Under the pieces are notes generated by a model that did no database searches, was not told where the DNA came from, and was given only the letters and a program-made list of their open reading frames with translations. Below, piece by piece: positions 1 to 11,411 of a stretch of DNA of 64,000 nt. A program made the translations under genes and the position numbers. Positions within the stretch are counted from its first letter, which is position 1, and each line of letters begins with the position of its first letter. This DNA comes from Torymus aiolomorphi (lineage: Eukaryota > Arthropoda > Insecta > Hymenoptera > Torymidae): contig CM070873.1 of the NCBI GenBank assembly GCA_036365515.1, positions 265,233,575 through 265,297,574 of the forward strand, given 5' to 3'.

Positions 1-588
1 TTGAAGAGAGTAGAGGATTTGGGCTTATCTTGTGTTGACATTCCTAATCTCTACTTGGATAACGTAGATATCTTCGAGAATCATGTGTTAGAGAAGGAGG
101 CTACCTCGGGAGATCTCCCTTTGGACACCTTACCAAATGTTGATAACGATATTTCTTCTCGTCTATTGAAGGATAGCATTCAGTTTGAGAATTTGATTTC
201 GTTGAACTCCTTGGTTAGGCCTGTGATACCGGCAGGCGGTGTCAGTACTCTCGACCAGTCTACATCGCATCATCCTAGCGAAGTAGTATTCTTCCCACCA
301 TCTCAGTCTGTGAATCAATCTCCTCTCTCTCCATCAAATGGTTCTGCTAAGGACTCAGAGTCTGTTAGGGAGGCTGTTTCTGCAGATGCACTCATTGATA
401 ATTTCGTATCCACTGGTCTTAAGAGAAAGAAAAGAAAATCCAGTATTTCAACTCATTCCTCTCTGTCTTCTGCAGGTTCTTGCATTTCCCTACACAAATC
501 GAATAGTGAAGGGAGCTCAGTTACTAAAAGAAGTGTATCTAATCTTAAGAATCGTATTCTAAAAAAAAAAATCCCGCGCCGGAGGTGA
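1..588 (+). pseudogene. ORF1 C-terminal part of the I-group element
   Basis: An open frame of 195 residues runs from the first base of the window to a TGA at 586-588, so the true start lies upstream. The protein is Ser/Asn-rich, with a basic stretch (GLKRKKRKSS) near residue 140 and a basic C-terminus. No zinc knuckle is visible. It sits 30 bp upstream of the endonuclease ATG, as expected for ORF1 of a two-ORF LINE. Assignment rests on position and composition, not on a recognised domain. Confidence 0.5.
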
Positions 589-618
589 AAAGTGCGTGTC
601 TATTAAAACCATCAAGTC

Positions 619-1671
619 ATGGCAGGAAAACTCGCTTATCTGAATTGTAACGGCATTAAGGGAAAATGGGCTGAATTGTCTAATTTTGCTCTCAAACAGG
701 ATATTTCCTGTTTTGCGGAATCTAAACTGATCTCTTCGGACTTTCTCCCTGATATTAAAGATTTTAATAAGGTTAGAAGAGACAGATGCAACTGTGTCAA
801 GAAGTCTGGCGAAGGATTGGCGGTTTTTGTTCGCAGGGGCATACAGTTTGAATCTGTGTCATGCAACAAAGTTCCTAAGAATTTTGAGTATATTCTACTA
901 AAAATTTTGAAAGATGCTTCTTTCTTTTACGCGTTTTTTGGCTATAATCCCCTTTATAATATTGTAGACGCGGGTGATTTTGAGGTTCTTTGGGAGCACC
1001 TTTTGTTTCTGGGTCGGATTATTATAATGGGGGACTTTAACGCTCAACACTCCTTTTGGGGCAGTTGTAGCGCCAACCAGTTAGGTAGAAGCTTGAAAGA
1101 CTCTTTACTTAATTTCAATGACCTCATTCTTCTAAATGATAATAGCCCTACTAGAATATCCATCAACCCTAGCTGCCCTGATTTGTCTCTATGCTCTTCG
1201 AATATGGTAGATAGGCTGTCTTTTCAGGTTGACATTGATGGTTTTGGTAGTGATCATTTTCCCTTACTGATTCGCATGAACTCCTTCGATAGGTTTCACA
1301 CTGCAGAACCTCAGAAGATGTTTTCTTTAACCAGAATTAATTGGGTGGATTTTAGATCTTGTATTTCTGAAAACCCTCTTTTTAGTGACTTCAATTTTGA
1401 GAATGTAGATAATGGTGTTGATAGTTTTTCTTCAGTTATTAAAGACTCTGTAATTAAGGCTGGTGGTAAAGTAAGAGACACCTGTGGGAGCTCCTCTCCA
1501 TATATGTCAGGGGATAACTCTGCTTTGGGGAATTCTAAAGTAAGGAAAAAACTTCTCGATGCCCCCTGGTGGGATTCTGAGTATGTCAAGATTGTTGAGG
1601 AGAGAAGGTCGCTTCTCAATAAATTTAAATTATTCCCCTCGAGAGAAAATCTCTTGATTTATTTTCTCTAA
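619..1671 (+). pseudogene. Endonuclease domain of ORF2 (I-group element)
   Basis: This is the N-terminal exonuclease/endonuclease/phosphatase-fold domain that nicks target DNA. The ATG at 619 gives MAGKLAYLNCNGIKGKW, with the usual LNxNG start. Other motifs are FAESKL (catalytic Glu), MGDFNAQHSFWG (about residue 140) and GSDHFPLLI (SDH motif, about residue 210). The frame stops at 1671, where a one- or two-base shift leads into the RT frame starting before 1733. Confidence 0.85.
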
Positions 1672-1732
1672 GGAGGCTTCTAACTCTCTAGCAAAAAGAA
1701 AAAGGGAGAATTTTAAAGATTTTGTATCTAGT

Positions 1733-3100
1733 ATGGACCCCTCTAGACCGTTGCTGTCTAATTTTCATATCATGAAAAAGTTCAGGAATCGTTTTTACTC
1801 GCCTAGTCCCTCTTCTATAGATATCAATAGTCCTATCAATAACAAGCCCCTAATGGATGCCTTTGAAAAGATTGCTTCTTCTTATTCTTATAGTGAAGAT
1901 ATTTTTCCTTTCCGGAATTTGAACTCTGACAATTTTCTTAATGCCGATCTATCGTTTGACGAAGTTTTGAATGCAATAAATAGGAGTAAAAAGAATTCGG
2001 CTCCTGGCTTGGATGGTATTCCTTATATCATTTTAAAGAAACTTCCGGGAGAGGTTATCCTTTGGCTTACTAAATTTTTCAACCATCTACTTTCTTCTGG
2101 TTCTTTCCTTCTGGGGTGGAAGAAATTCAAGGTTTGTTTTATCCCCAAGGGTAAGAATGGGGGATACAGACCGATTGCGCTAGCGTCTACACTTCTAAAG
2201 ACCCTAGAAAGATGTGTTAATGATAAAATTATGTGGTGGTGTGAGAACCGAGGTATTTTTCCAAGAAGTTTCAATTGGTCCAGAAGAGGCAAGTCTTGCT
2301 CTGATTGCTTGTCGGCTCTTCATCTTGATGCCTTGGTAGCTAAGGAGAGGAATGAGTTGTTAGGGGTCTTGGGCGTAGATTTGGAGGGTGCGTATGATAA
2401 GGTAAATCTGAAGGTTTTATTGGGTATTCTTAGAGATTTAAGCTTTACTCCAGTTATTACTAATTTTGTATACAATTTGATCATCAATAGAGAAATTACG
2501 GGATTTTTTGATGGCGCCCCTTTTAGGAGCTCAGTAACCAATAGAGGTCTCCCTCAAAGGTGTATTCTTTCTCCCCTGCTGTTTAATTTATATATTTCTA
2601 AATTATCTCATCATTTACCCTTCGATGTTAGGACGCTGAGTTTCACAGATGATATTATTCTAACAGCGAGAGGTTCGGATGCCTCGTCTATTACTGATAA
2701 ACTGAACCAGGGTATTTTTTCGGTTAATGAATGGTTAACTAGTCTAGATCTGAAGATTGCATTCAATAAGTGTTCCTTTGTCTTTCTAGGCTCTGGTGCA
2801 GCTAATGTTGCCCGGGGCTCTTTCTCGATTAGTTATGATTCTCACCGTATTTCCAACACCAAAGAGCTCAAGTATCTTGGCACCTGGTGGACCTCTGACA
2901 TGAATTGGGAGAAACACATCGGTATAACAGCTGAATCTTTGAGACTTGGTTCCAACATGTTATCTTACCTCTGTAAGAGTAATTGGGGTATTCATTCATC
3001 AATTGCTTTGATTTTTTTACAAATCTCTTGTGAGGCCCAGAGCAGATTGGGCTTCTTTTCTATTCGCAGGTGCCAAACAATCTTATCTCAACAAGCTTGA
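1733..3100 (+). pseudogene. Reverse transcriptase domain of ORF2 (I-group element)
   Basis: RT fingers and palm are visible: IPKGKNGGYRPIAL (block 2), GVDLEGAYDKV (motif A, catalytic Asp), GLPQRCILSPLLFNLYISKL (motif B) and FTDDIIL (motif C). Motif B has Arg for the usual Gly and motif C has Thr for Ala in F-A-D-D, which suggests decay. The true frame leaves this ORF near 3040 and continues in the next one (FAGAKQSYLNKLDVVQN); residues after that point here are out of frame. Confidence 0.85.
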
Positions 3101-4380
3101 TGTAGTTCAGAACTCAGCCCTCGGGGCTTGTTTAGGTTGCATAAAAACCACTCCCTTGAATGTTTTACACCACATAGCAGGTATTCCCATCCTTAGAAAT
3201 AGAAGGCTTTTCCTAGCCAAGCGTTATATTTTGTCTTGTTTCTCTAACAGGGATAGCCTAATCCCCCCTAAACTTCAATATATTTCCGAGTTTTGTAAAA
3301 ATTCCCAGTTAAGTCACAGAATTTCCAAATTTGGCTTGCTGTTCAACGCATGGGTTGATACCCAGTCCTTGAGAATCAATTTGGTCATATCACCTAGGCT
3401 TCCCACTTTTTTGGGTTCTTACGATAGCCTTTTCATTGCGGACAAAGTAAATGTTTGCTGGGGCAAGGGTCTCAGAGATAAAAAAATCGATTCTCAGAAG
3501 GAATGGGAAATCCTCATCAGAACTTTCAAGGATGATCCTTTAATCATTTTTACTGATGGTTCTTGCTCAAAGGAGGGCCGTAAAGGCTGCGCTATTTATA
3601 TAGCGAACTCCAATGTCACGAAGAAATTTAGAATTAATGACTTTAATTCGATTTCATCTACTGAATTATTTGCCTTATGGAAGGCTACAGAGTTTGCCAA
3701 ACTCTCTTCTTACAGAAATGTTCTGATTTTCTCTGACTCTCTTGGTTCTCTAGATTCTCTTGCCTCGAATGGCCTTAATTCTAAAATGCACCCTTTCATG
3801 AGCTTCATTAGATCAGATATTTCTACCTGCTGTGCATTAGGCATCCAAATACAATTTTTCTGGATCCCGGGTCATTCAAATATTGTTGGCAACAATATCG
3901 TTGATAAGGCGGCCAAAGTGGCATGCGATGTTAACAATCAGATATACAGGTGTGCCCCTTTCATTAACTTTTTACCTACACTTAAGGTTGAATTCCTTAA
4001 CAATATGCAGAACTACACTTCGAATTACGGAGCCGCTAGAAAGGGCAGCCTTTATGTGTCCCATGCTAATGCTTTCAGTTTTTCCCCCTGGGTTTCCTCC
4101 AGGGGTGATCTCAGCAGAGGACAAATTTGCTTGATTAATAGAATGCGTAGTGGGCACAGTAGAGCCAGGGCTCACCTGGCTTCTAAAGGTTTTGTTGTGG
4201 ACGAAGATTGCGAGTGCGGCGGAGGATCGCATACCTTTGAGCATTTGGTATAAATTTATTTTGGAGTGCAGAAGGGCTAAGGTACTTTCTGGTTCTGGTT
4301 TATGCTCTATTCCTTTCAATCACGTCTCTATATTTAAGGCCCTCACCAAATTTATCATGCAGTATAATATGCCAGTATAA
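3030..4380 (+). pseudogene. RNase H domain and C-terminus of ORF2 (I-group element)
   Basis: The RNase HI catalytic set is present: FTDGSCSKEGRKG (Asp), SSTELFALWKA (Glu), FSDSLGSLDS (Asp) and GNNIVDKAAK (last Asp). It would remove RNA from the first-strand hybrid. Downstream lies a Cys/His segment (CECGG then FEHLV) typical of the ORF2 C-terminus in I/LOA-type elements. The frame breaks at about 4247; the last segment (YKFILECRRAK to a TAA at 4380) is in another frame. Confidence 0.82.
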
Positions 4381-4738
4381 TACCCTCCTACTTTGTTCCT
4401 ATTTCCCTTTTCCTATGTTTCCTGAATCTCTTCTTTTAGACATGAGGACTAGGATCGGATGCCCCTAATGCGCAGCAAGGAGATATCCATTAGTCGCTTT
4501 TCTTTTGATGAATGTGTTATTGCTGTGGATGGGGACGCCTTCCTCCAGTCTTCGCTTTCGTCTTCTAAATTTCAAGAGGAGTAACCTATTAAGTTTTAAA
4601 GTCGTCACGTGTGCAATAAGGGCTTGTGGGCTCAGCAGTGTCCACGAGTTTCAAGCTATTAGATTGAAGAGGATTAATTAACAAGGATTAGAGTACATGC
4701 CCGACCAGGGACTAACTTTTTAAAGGAAAAAAAAAAAT
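4381..4738 (+). other. 3' UTR of the I-group element
   Basis: Non-coding sequence between the last ORF2 codon and the A-rich terminal tract (4728-4738). No independent gene is visible. Confidence 0.6.
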
Positions 4739-5215
4739 ACTCAAACAACGATTTAAGTCACGTCTGGGTTTATTGAACTAAAACCCTAACTACAGTTTTC
4801 GAAATTCGCTCGACCCTCACGTACGCTCACACTCTGTTCTACGGGGCTACCAACTTTTGCGCATTCCCACACCGAACGCCAGGCGGCGCAACGAATACTT
4901 CACGCGCGGCGCTCGAATCGTCGTCGCGCCCGCAACAAACGCGGCGAAAGCTTTGCGAATCCGATTCCACGAACCGGGCACGCTCTCTTTCTCTCCCCGT
5001 CTCTCACTCCCTCTCCCTCTCCACCAATCTAATCGCGCGCTCTCGTAATCTCGACGCACGTCCACCTGCACGTTCACGCGAAATCCCCGCTGCGCGATCC
5101 TCAAAATGACACGCGAATTCTCTTTTTCTCTCTCTCTCTCTCTTTCTCTCCCTCTCTCTCCCTCTCTAGCTGGCGGTAAGTAAACATCGCTCACCTCGAG
5201 CTCCGCCTTTTTCGA
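4739..5215 (-). repeat. LTR remnant, left copy
   Basis: The start (TACTCAAACAA), a TTTATTGAAC box (AATAAA on the minus strand) and AAAACCCTAACTAC recur in order at 21503-21560. Both copies run through CT-rich DNA to GCTCCGCCTTTT. This suggests an LTR pair of a minus-strand element, with a polyadenylation signal in R. The left copy is cut by the I-group element at 4739 and by the CR1-type element near 5216. Confidence 0.55.
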
Positions 5216-5887
5216 GTGTTTTCTCATCGCCATTTCATTCTTCGGAGGCAAATTTTTTTAGGAAGGTGCCCCGACGGCTCTCAAGCTCCCAGACCAAAGT
5301 CTGCACGAATTGATGCAGTTCTTATGAGCCTGGGGTCACTTTTCCCACAAACCGCTTGTCTCTCTGCTGATTGCTGTTACCTTAGATTACCGAACGCCGT
5401 TTGGCCTATCGAGCGCCTTCCAGTTTGTCTCTCCTGTGCCTGCATCTCTCATCATCTGTCAACTCACCGCGCGGTACCCATTGCCAGTCGCCAGCTGCGC
5501 GTGGTGCACTGCCTGCATCCGAACACTTTCAACGGTGTACCATCGGCTCAATCTGCGGTGCGAATCCAGCTGCCTGGCATTCTCGTCGGTTGCACACTCC
5601 TACTATTTTTGACACCTCGCCGTCTGCATCGCTGTCAGGTATCGCGCAGTGCGTTTCTTTATCGATCCTCGACTTTAAATCTATGCGTATTGCGTTCACA
5701 TATTTTTGTCCGTTATTATCGTTATATCGTTTTATTTAAATTTAAACCGTCGACTGCTTGTTCGCTTTGTTATTGTTGTCATCGTCTGAATCGCGGGACT
5801 GTAACGTCTGCTGACCCGGTGTAAACACCGGGCTTTGCGCCGTCTGCTCGTGGCTTCTACCAGTTTTATTATTATTGCCGTGTGATA

Positions 5888-7087
5888 TGCGTAAATCGTG
5901 CGTCGTCTGCAAGAAGCTGATCGAGCCCAAGCTTTTCGTATCCAGTGTACGGTCTGCAGGAAGCCCTTCCATTTGAGGTGCTGTAGCCCAGACTGGTATA
6001 TCAACGCTACCACCCTGTACTGCTGTGTCAGCGCTCCAGACCGCATACCACGCTAGACTCCGCTGCCGAGTGAGCACCAACCTGCCAGTCTGGCATTCTC
6101 TGCCACAGAAACCTCTGCGAAAAGATGAGCGTCGACTCCATCGCCGACTATAACACCTGCTCCCAAAACGCATTGCTCCTTCGTAAACCCGAGCCCCGCT
6201 CAGCATCAGCTAGCTCCTGCCTCGACTCCTTTTCCATCCGTCGTGTCTGTCTCTAAAGTGTACTGCCCAAGCCCTACTGTCGCTGTGGCTCCGGCTGATA
6301 TGGAGAAGATAGACCAAGGAAGTGCGCCTACTACCTTCAACACTGACTTTGATGCTGACGGAAGGATGAGGGCTGTACTTAGTGAGGCTCCACCATATAT
6401 ATGCAGTGCTTTTATGAGCTGCTTAATCGATCGCACACCACCCTTGCCGAAAATACGCGCGTGCTGGCCGAGAATACACGTGCCTTGGCCAACCTCGCAT
6501 CACGCGTAGACGCAGTGGAGCTAAGCCAGTAGGCGCAAAATATTCGGCATGATGCTGATTTGGCATCAATTCTAGCTGAGATCTCACGTGTCTCTGCTGC
6601 AAGCAACGAGGTGGTTAAACGAAGCATGCTCGAGTATCCACGCGAGATTCTGGTGAGGGGCATTCCCTCAGTTGTCCAACAGGAACCCCTGCTGATCGCG
6701 GCCGGTCTTCTCACCGCCCTTAAGCTCCAGCAGCATGTGCCACTTGTCGTCAGCTGGCGCTCATGGAATACGCCAGCCCGCGCAGAACGTGCAGAGCGCG
6801 CGGAACAAGCAGCCCCTGCTGCACCCGCTGCACTTATGCCTGCTGTCCCACTCCGCGCGTTTGTTTTTACTCTTGCCTGCCCGGCAGCTCGCGATGATAT
6901 TCTTCGCAAGACTCCAACCTTAAAAAACCTCGACTGCCAGGCTATTTTCGGGGCCGGTGATATCGCTAGGCTGTCGGTTAATGCCCTATGGCCCAATCCC
7001 GTTTACAAATTACTGAAGCGCGCCACGGCGTTGCATAAAGGGCTCGGCCACCTATGGCCTGTAGTAAAAAACCTCACCGTGTTCTGA
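5888..7087 (+). pseudogene. ORF1 with PHD-like finger (CR1-type element)
   Basis: The ATG at 5888 starts MRKSCVVCKKLIEP. After a frameshift a CTVCRKPFHLRCC segment follows, then DWYINATTLYCC. The Cys4-His-Cys3 spacing fits a PHD finger, known from ORF1 of CR1-type elements. The downstream frame 6560-7087 has the ORF1 C-terminal domain (CPAARDDILRKTP, GDIARLSVNALWP), preceded by an Ala/Glu/Arg low-complexity stretch. Several frame breaks occur between 5950 and 6560. It probably binds RNA or DNA in the RNP; that role is family knowledge. Confidence 0.65.
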
Positions 7088-7167
7088 CGACCCACAAGAA
7101 ATGGCCCGCTAATACCGGTTAGCAGCGAGGCCGATCTCGATGCGCTCTCTAATGCGAATGCGGTGGC

Positions 7168-9850
7168 ATGATGTCCATACATCTTTCCGAAACTAAACGC
7201 TCACTCCTGTGTGATGACACTCATTTTAATATCCTTGCCATTACTGAAACATTTTTATACCCTAATATGGATGACTCTCACCTTAGCCTCGATGGTTTCA
7301 ATTTTTATCGAGCAGATCGGGAGGAGATGGACGGTGGCGGCGTTGGTGTATACGTCCGTGATGACTTCGTTGTCGAGATCCTTGCCGCCTCCGAACCCCT
7401 ATTTGAAAATAGGTCGGAGTATTTAATCCTACAAGTAACGACCTCACACAAAAATCTTATTCGCTGCCATTTATCGCCGACCACCTGCTGACTATCCACT
7501 TGATTTTCTATCGTGTCTTTCCGCCTACCTCCCTCATTTTAGCTCTATCATCATCACTGGCGATTTTAACATTAATATGGCTACTCATACTGTCTCAAAT
7601 TCCGCCAAGCTCCAAGCCTACATCGATCGCCACTTCCTGCACCTAATCCCATCCTCGCCCACCCATCATCAGCTCTGGAACAATTCTCACACCTGGATCG
7701 ACCTTTTCATCATAAAAAACCCTTACCCCATATCAAATTACTCCAAATCCCCCGCACCCTTCACCGCCGGTCACGACTTCATACAACTCACCCTCCCTTG
7801 CAGGAATCCTCCCTCTCTCACTAAGTCCATCCCCTCCCGAAACCTCAAAAAGCTCAATCCCGAACTACTTGGACGTAAGCTCCTCAGTCTCTTAGCCGAA
7901 CTTCCCCCACTCACTCATCCCCTCCCTCCATTCAATTTCATCACTTACTCCACTTCTGCTGGAGTAGTTATGGGCCCTTGCCCTGCTGATGTCTCCGAGG
8001 CTGAGCGCCGGTTAACAAAAGCCATCATCTCTGCCTTCGACGCTAGCGCTCCGCTTCGTTCGATTGTTCTCTCCTCCCGCCACAAACCCTGGGTGAGTGC
8101 TGAGTTACGGTTGTTCATGCATACCCGTGACCGCGCCTACAGAATCGCCCGCACCTCAGGCTCAGCCTCGGACTTGCAGAGGTTTCGAACCGCTCGCGCA
8201 GTCGCGTCCAACGCTCTCGACTCGGCCAAAAACCGCTACATAGCCTCGCGGCTCGAAGAGGCTACCAGCCCTGAAGCCAAATGGAGAGAACTCCAGCGTC
8301 TGCGCGTATTTGGTTCCAGCACCCCCTCATCTTTTCACTATTTTGATGCGGCCACTTTGAATGCACACTTTGCGGCAACCGTTAACCGTCATTCACCTGT
8401 AACCGAAATCGATTATGATTTCGTCGCTGAGCAACCGCAGTGTACCATTCTCGACCGCCAGTTCTGCCCGATGACTGAAGCTGAGGTTCTTCAAGCCTTA
8501 AATCGATCTACGTCAAAAGCCTCTGGTCTTGACGGTATCTCTACTTCCATGCTTAAGCTGGCCATGAAGTCAGCTCTCACAGACTTCATCTCACTCATAA
8601 ATTCGTCGATCATAAACGCTACTTTCCCATCAGAATGGAAGAAAGTGCTAATACGCCCATTAGCAAAAATAAAAATCCCGCGATTGCCATCTGACACAAT
8701 ACCAATCGCACTTCTCTCAGAGTGCTCCAAGGTGCTTGAACGCCTGGTCCATGACCAACTATCCGGCTACCTCGAGGTCCATAGCCTCCTCTCACCGCGA
8801 CAGGCCGGTTTTCGACGGGGCCACAGCACTCAAACAGCTCTCTTAGGCGTGCTTGAGGACGTGAGGCAGGCCATTGACGATAGAATGCGCACATTATTAA
8901 TCCTATTTGATTTTTCAAAGGCTTTTGACTCCATTCCTCGCGCACGCCTCCTTGCCAAGCTAAGGGCGTTAAATATGTCTGACTATGCTTTGCGATGGTT
9001 TTTCAACTACCTCGCCGACCGACTTCAGGCCGTCATCGATGAAGGTGGCTCTATTTCAGATTGGCTTCGTGCGTCGTCGGGCGTCTCCCAGGTCAGTGTC
9101 CTAGGGCCGTTATTATTCATCATCTACATAGATGACCTTCCCGCGGCGCTGTCATTCGCCCGCGTCATTATTTACGCCGACGATACGCAAGTTTACATCC
9201 ACTTCTTGTCAGCCAACATTGATCAAGCCATTGCTCGCGCCTCTGCCGATGTTCAGGCAGTCGCAAATTGGGCCAGAGAGAATGGATTACTCTTAAACCC
9301 CCTCAAGACCAAGGTCATGATCCTCGGCAGCGAGCTATTTACTAGTAGGATTGACCTCACCACCCTTCCAAGGGTCACGATCGATGGCCACCCCCTACCC
9401 TATGCCACTAAAGCCACAGCTATACACTTGTATACACGCTGCGCTTCTACCGTCATTCCTTCTCGAGGTCCCTGAGAAAATGTCTTGTGGAAAGCCTAAT
9501 CTTTCCACGCTTTGACTATGCGTGCGTGGTATACCATCACCTCGACAAAACGCGGATAGAAAAAATTCAAGTAACGCTCAAATCCTGCGTGGCCGCTTAC
9601 CGTTTTGCGCTCACGTAACCCCATACCTGCTCAGTCTAGGCTCGTCTTCGTCGGCGTCAAAATGTCGACGTCTCCGTGCGCCGCTCTGAGAGGCATCCGC
9701 CCCAGGCCTTCGTTCCGCTCACGCCGCGCAGAGAAGCATTCAAACACTCCTTCACTCTTGAAGCCATGTCTCTCCTAAATTCGATCAGCGCCACTGATTT
9801 TCTCTAGCCTCACTCTCTCATTTCAAATATCATCTCTGCCGGTCTGGCCA
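7168..9850 (+). pseudogene. ORF2 endonuclease-reverse transcriptase (CR1-type element)
   Basis: The endonuclease starts at about 7168 with NILAITETFL (Glu) and GGGVGVYVRDDF. After a frameshift near 7460 it continues as IIITGDFNIN and the frame 7577-9475. RT motifs are LILFDFSKAFDSI (A), SGVSQVSVLGPLLFIIYIDDL (B, altered from GVPQGS) and IIYADDTQVY (C, intact). After 9475 the C-terminal segment survives in another frame (SLIFPRFDYACVVYHHLD, about 9495-9550), with stops up to about 9850. No RNase H is seen, consistent with CR1/Jockey clades. Confidence 0.83.
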
Positions 9851-10066
9851 CTGTGCCCTGCGCTCATTTATAACTACTCTCTTGTAAAGGGGTATCCCCC
9901 TATTTTTTTCTAATACTTTAAACTATTATTATTCCTTTTTGTTGTTACTTTTATCATTTGTTATGGTCATGATGACCTGCGTGCGCATTTGTTTACCTCT
10001 ATTCTTATTGTAAATTATTGCTTCTGTAAATGGCGTTAATAAATCAGAACAATCAATCAATCAATC

Positions 10067-10085
10067 GCCACCGCCCCCCTCCCAG

Positions 10086-10131
<46 letters not shown>

Positions 10132-10505
10132 CTTACCTTCCTTCTGCAACACGAAGCGTTTAGTGACCGTCTCTGTCTCTCAGGTCATCTCACGAGTTGA
10201 CAATACCGGGAACAAATAAAGAAAATTGTTAAATATTGTACATTCTATATTGCGTAATATAAGAGGAAAGGTCGCGTATGAATTGCATACGCGCACTCAC
10301 ACAAGTAAGTGTACGTGTGCTCCCCTCCAGTGCGCATCACGTGATCGGTGCGCGAGCAGCAGCGGCTGACTCGCGCAAAACTCTCTCTCGACCGTTGGAC
10401 TCCAAGCGACAAGCACCTCACGCCGCGAGCATGAGGCTCGTTACATCATACTTGTATATACTTATTCATCTTAAATAAACTATTCTTTTTTCTTTACAAC
10501 CACGA
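10067..10505. other. Intergenic repeat-derived stretch with CT microsatellite
   Basis: A CT dinucleotide tract at about 10085-10131 is followed by AT-rich and then GC-mixed sequence with no supportable gene. A GGGAACAAATAAAG segment near 10209 loosely resembles the leader around 21124, hinting at further LTR or UTR remnants. Confidence 0.4.
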
Positions 10506-10650
10506 CTCAATTTATTCAACAAAAATTCTCCCCTTTTAGCTAACCGTGTTAACTAACCAAAATACGGCCGTTCAACTCGGTGTGCCACGAGTCCAGCGAG
10601 AGGAAGAGGTATTTTGGGGCGAAATACTTCGTCACAAACTCCCCCCCCCC
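10506..10650 (-). repeat. Candidate polypurine tract and 3' LTR start of the Gypsy element
   Basis: Read on the minus strand, ten G followed by AGTT directly precede TGTGACGAAG (LTR-like start at 10636). A TTGAATAAATTG polyadenylation-type signal lies about 110 bp further on. This matches a PPT followed by U3/R. The far LTR end was not found and no convincing partner LTR could be aligned by eye, so this is tentative. Confidence 0.35.
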
Positions 10651-10889
10651 GTAAGGCGGAATACTCTACGAGATTACGTTTCATGGCCCTCTTCTCTCTC
10701 TCTCTCCTCTCGTCGCGTACCAGTCCAATCGGCTTAGAATATAAAATTCAACTTACCGGGGGGGCCGCTCCTCCTCGTTTCGTCTCCACCTCGGGCTCCA
10801 TAGGGTTGGCCTTGGCATAGCCTCCATGCGCCTCTCTCCACTGGTGGCATGGCTGCCTCTACCCTTCTCTCAATACCAGTCCCGGCTCT

Positions 10890-11010
10890 CCTTTTCTACT
10901 CTCCACTCTCTCCACTCTCTCCACTCTCTCCACTCTCTACGCTCTCTACTCTCATCACTCTCTCCACTCTCTACGCTCTCTACTCTCATCACTCTCTCCA
11001 CCTCTCTAAC
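10890..11010. repeat. CTCCACT minisatellite
   Basis: Tandem degenerate copies of an 8-9 bp CTCTCCACT-type unit, including a larger repeated block with CTACGCTCTCTACTCTCATCA. It lies between ORF3 and the candidate 3' LTR of the Gypsy element. Plus-strand ORFs here are low-complexity shadows. Confidence 0.8.
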
Positions 11011-11411
11011 TCCTGTTCTCGGGTTCCGGGACAGGATCCTGGCCAAAAACTCCCAGGAGTACGGCGCTCCGGACCTCTAGGGGAAGGTCGCGCAGACGAT
11101 TCACCAGATACAAAGCCTGAGCCACTGAGTGGGTCATCGGCTGGACTGCCACCGCTCGCTCCCCCGAACTCTCAGGGCGCCGCTCCTGATGAAGCCGGTC
11201 CCCCAGTCCCGTTTTCCTCAGATTCGAAGGGTTTGGCGTCTCCACCACCGATGCCACTGACAGGACCTGTTGCTCCGCAGGGCCGGGCTCCATTTCCGGG
11301 GGCTCTTGGCGTGAAGGGGAACCACTCCTCCTCCGAAGTTTCCATGCGACTGGGAGACGGAGCGACGGCCGCGGCCGTCGCCCTGATTCCCTGTCGATAG
11401 GCGGCCGAGAG

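Larger units (their letters stand above)
1..4738 (+). mobile_element. I-group non-LTR retrotransposon with RNase H, 5'-incomplete
   Basis: The order is ORF1 remnant, apurinic-type endonuclease, reverse transcriptase, RNase H and a C-terminal zinc-type segment, then a 3' UTR and an A-rich tract at 4728-4738. RNase H downstream of RT is typical of I/LOA-type clades. The window starts inside ORF1, so the 5' end is missing. At least three frameshifts (about 1665, 3040 and 4247) and altered RT motifs make it a dead copy. The A-rich tail directly abuts sequence homologous to the LTR remnant at 21503-21860, so this element apparently inserted into that LTR. Confidence 0.85.
5216..10066 (+). mobile_element. 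CR1-type non-LTR retrotransposon, degenerate
   Basis: The order is 5' UTR, ORF1 with a PHD-type zinc finger, ORF2 (endonuclease and RT, no RNase H), 3' UTR and a short AATC tandem tail at 10051-10066. The 5' boundary is approximate, taken where similarity to the LTR remnant ends. The tail type is shared with the element ending at 26380, so both probably use related 3' recognition. Multiple frameshifts and stops show it is inactive. Confidence 0.8.

Noticed and set aside
5216..6509. Overlapping ORFs on both strands of the CR1-type 5' region
   Set aside because: Only the PHD-containing frame has a recognisable motif; the rest are shadows or UTR.
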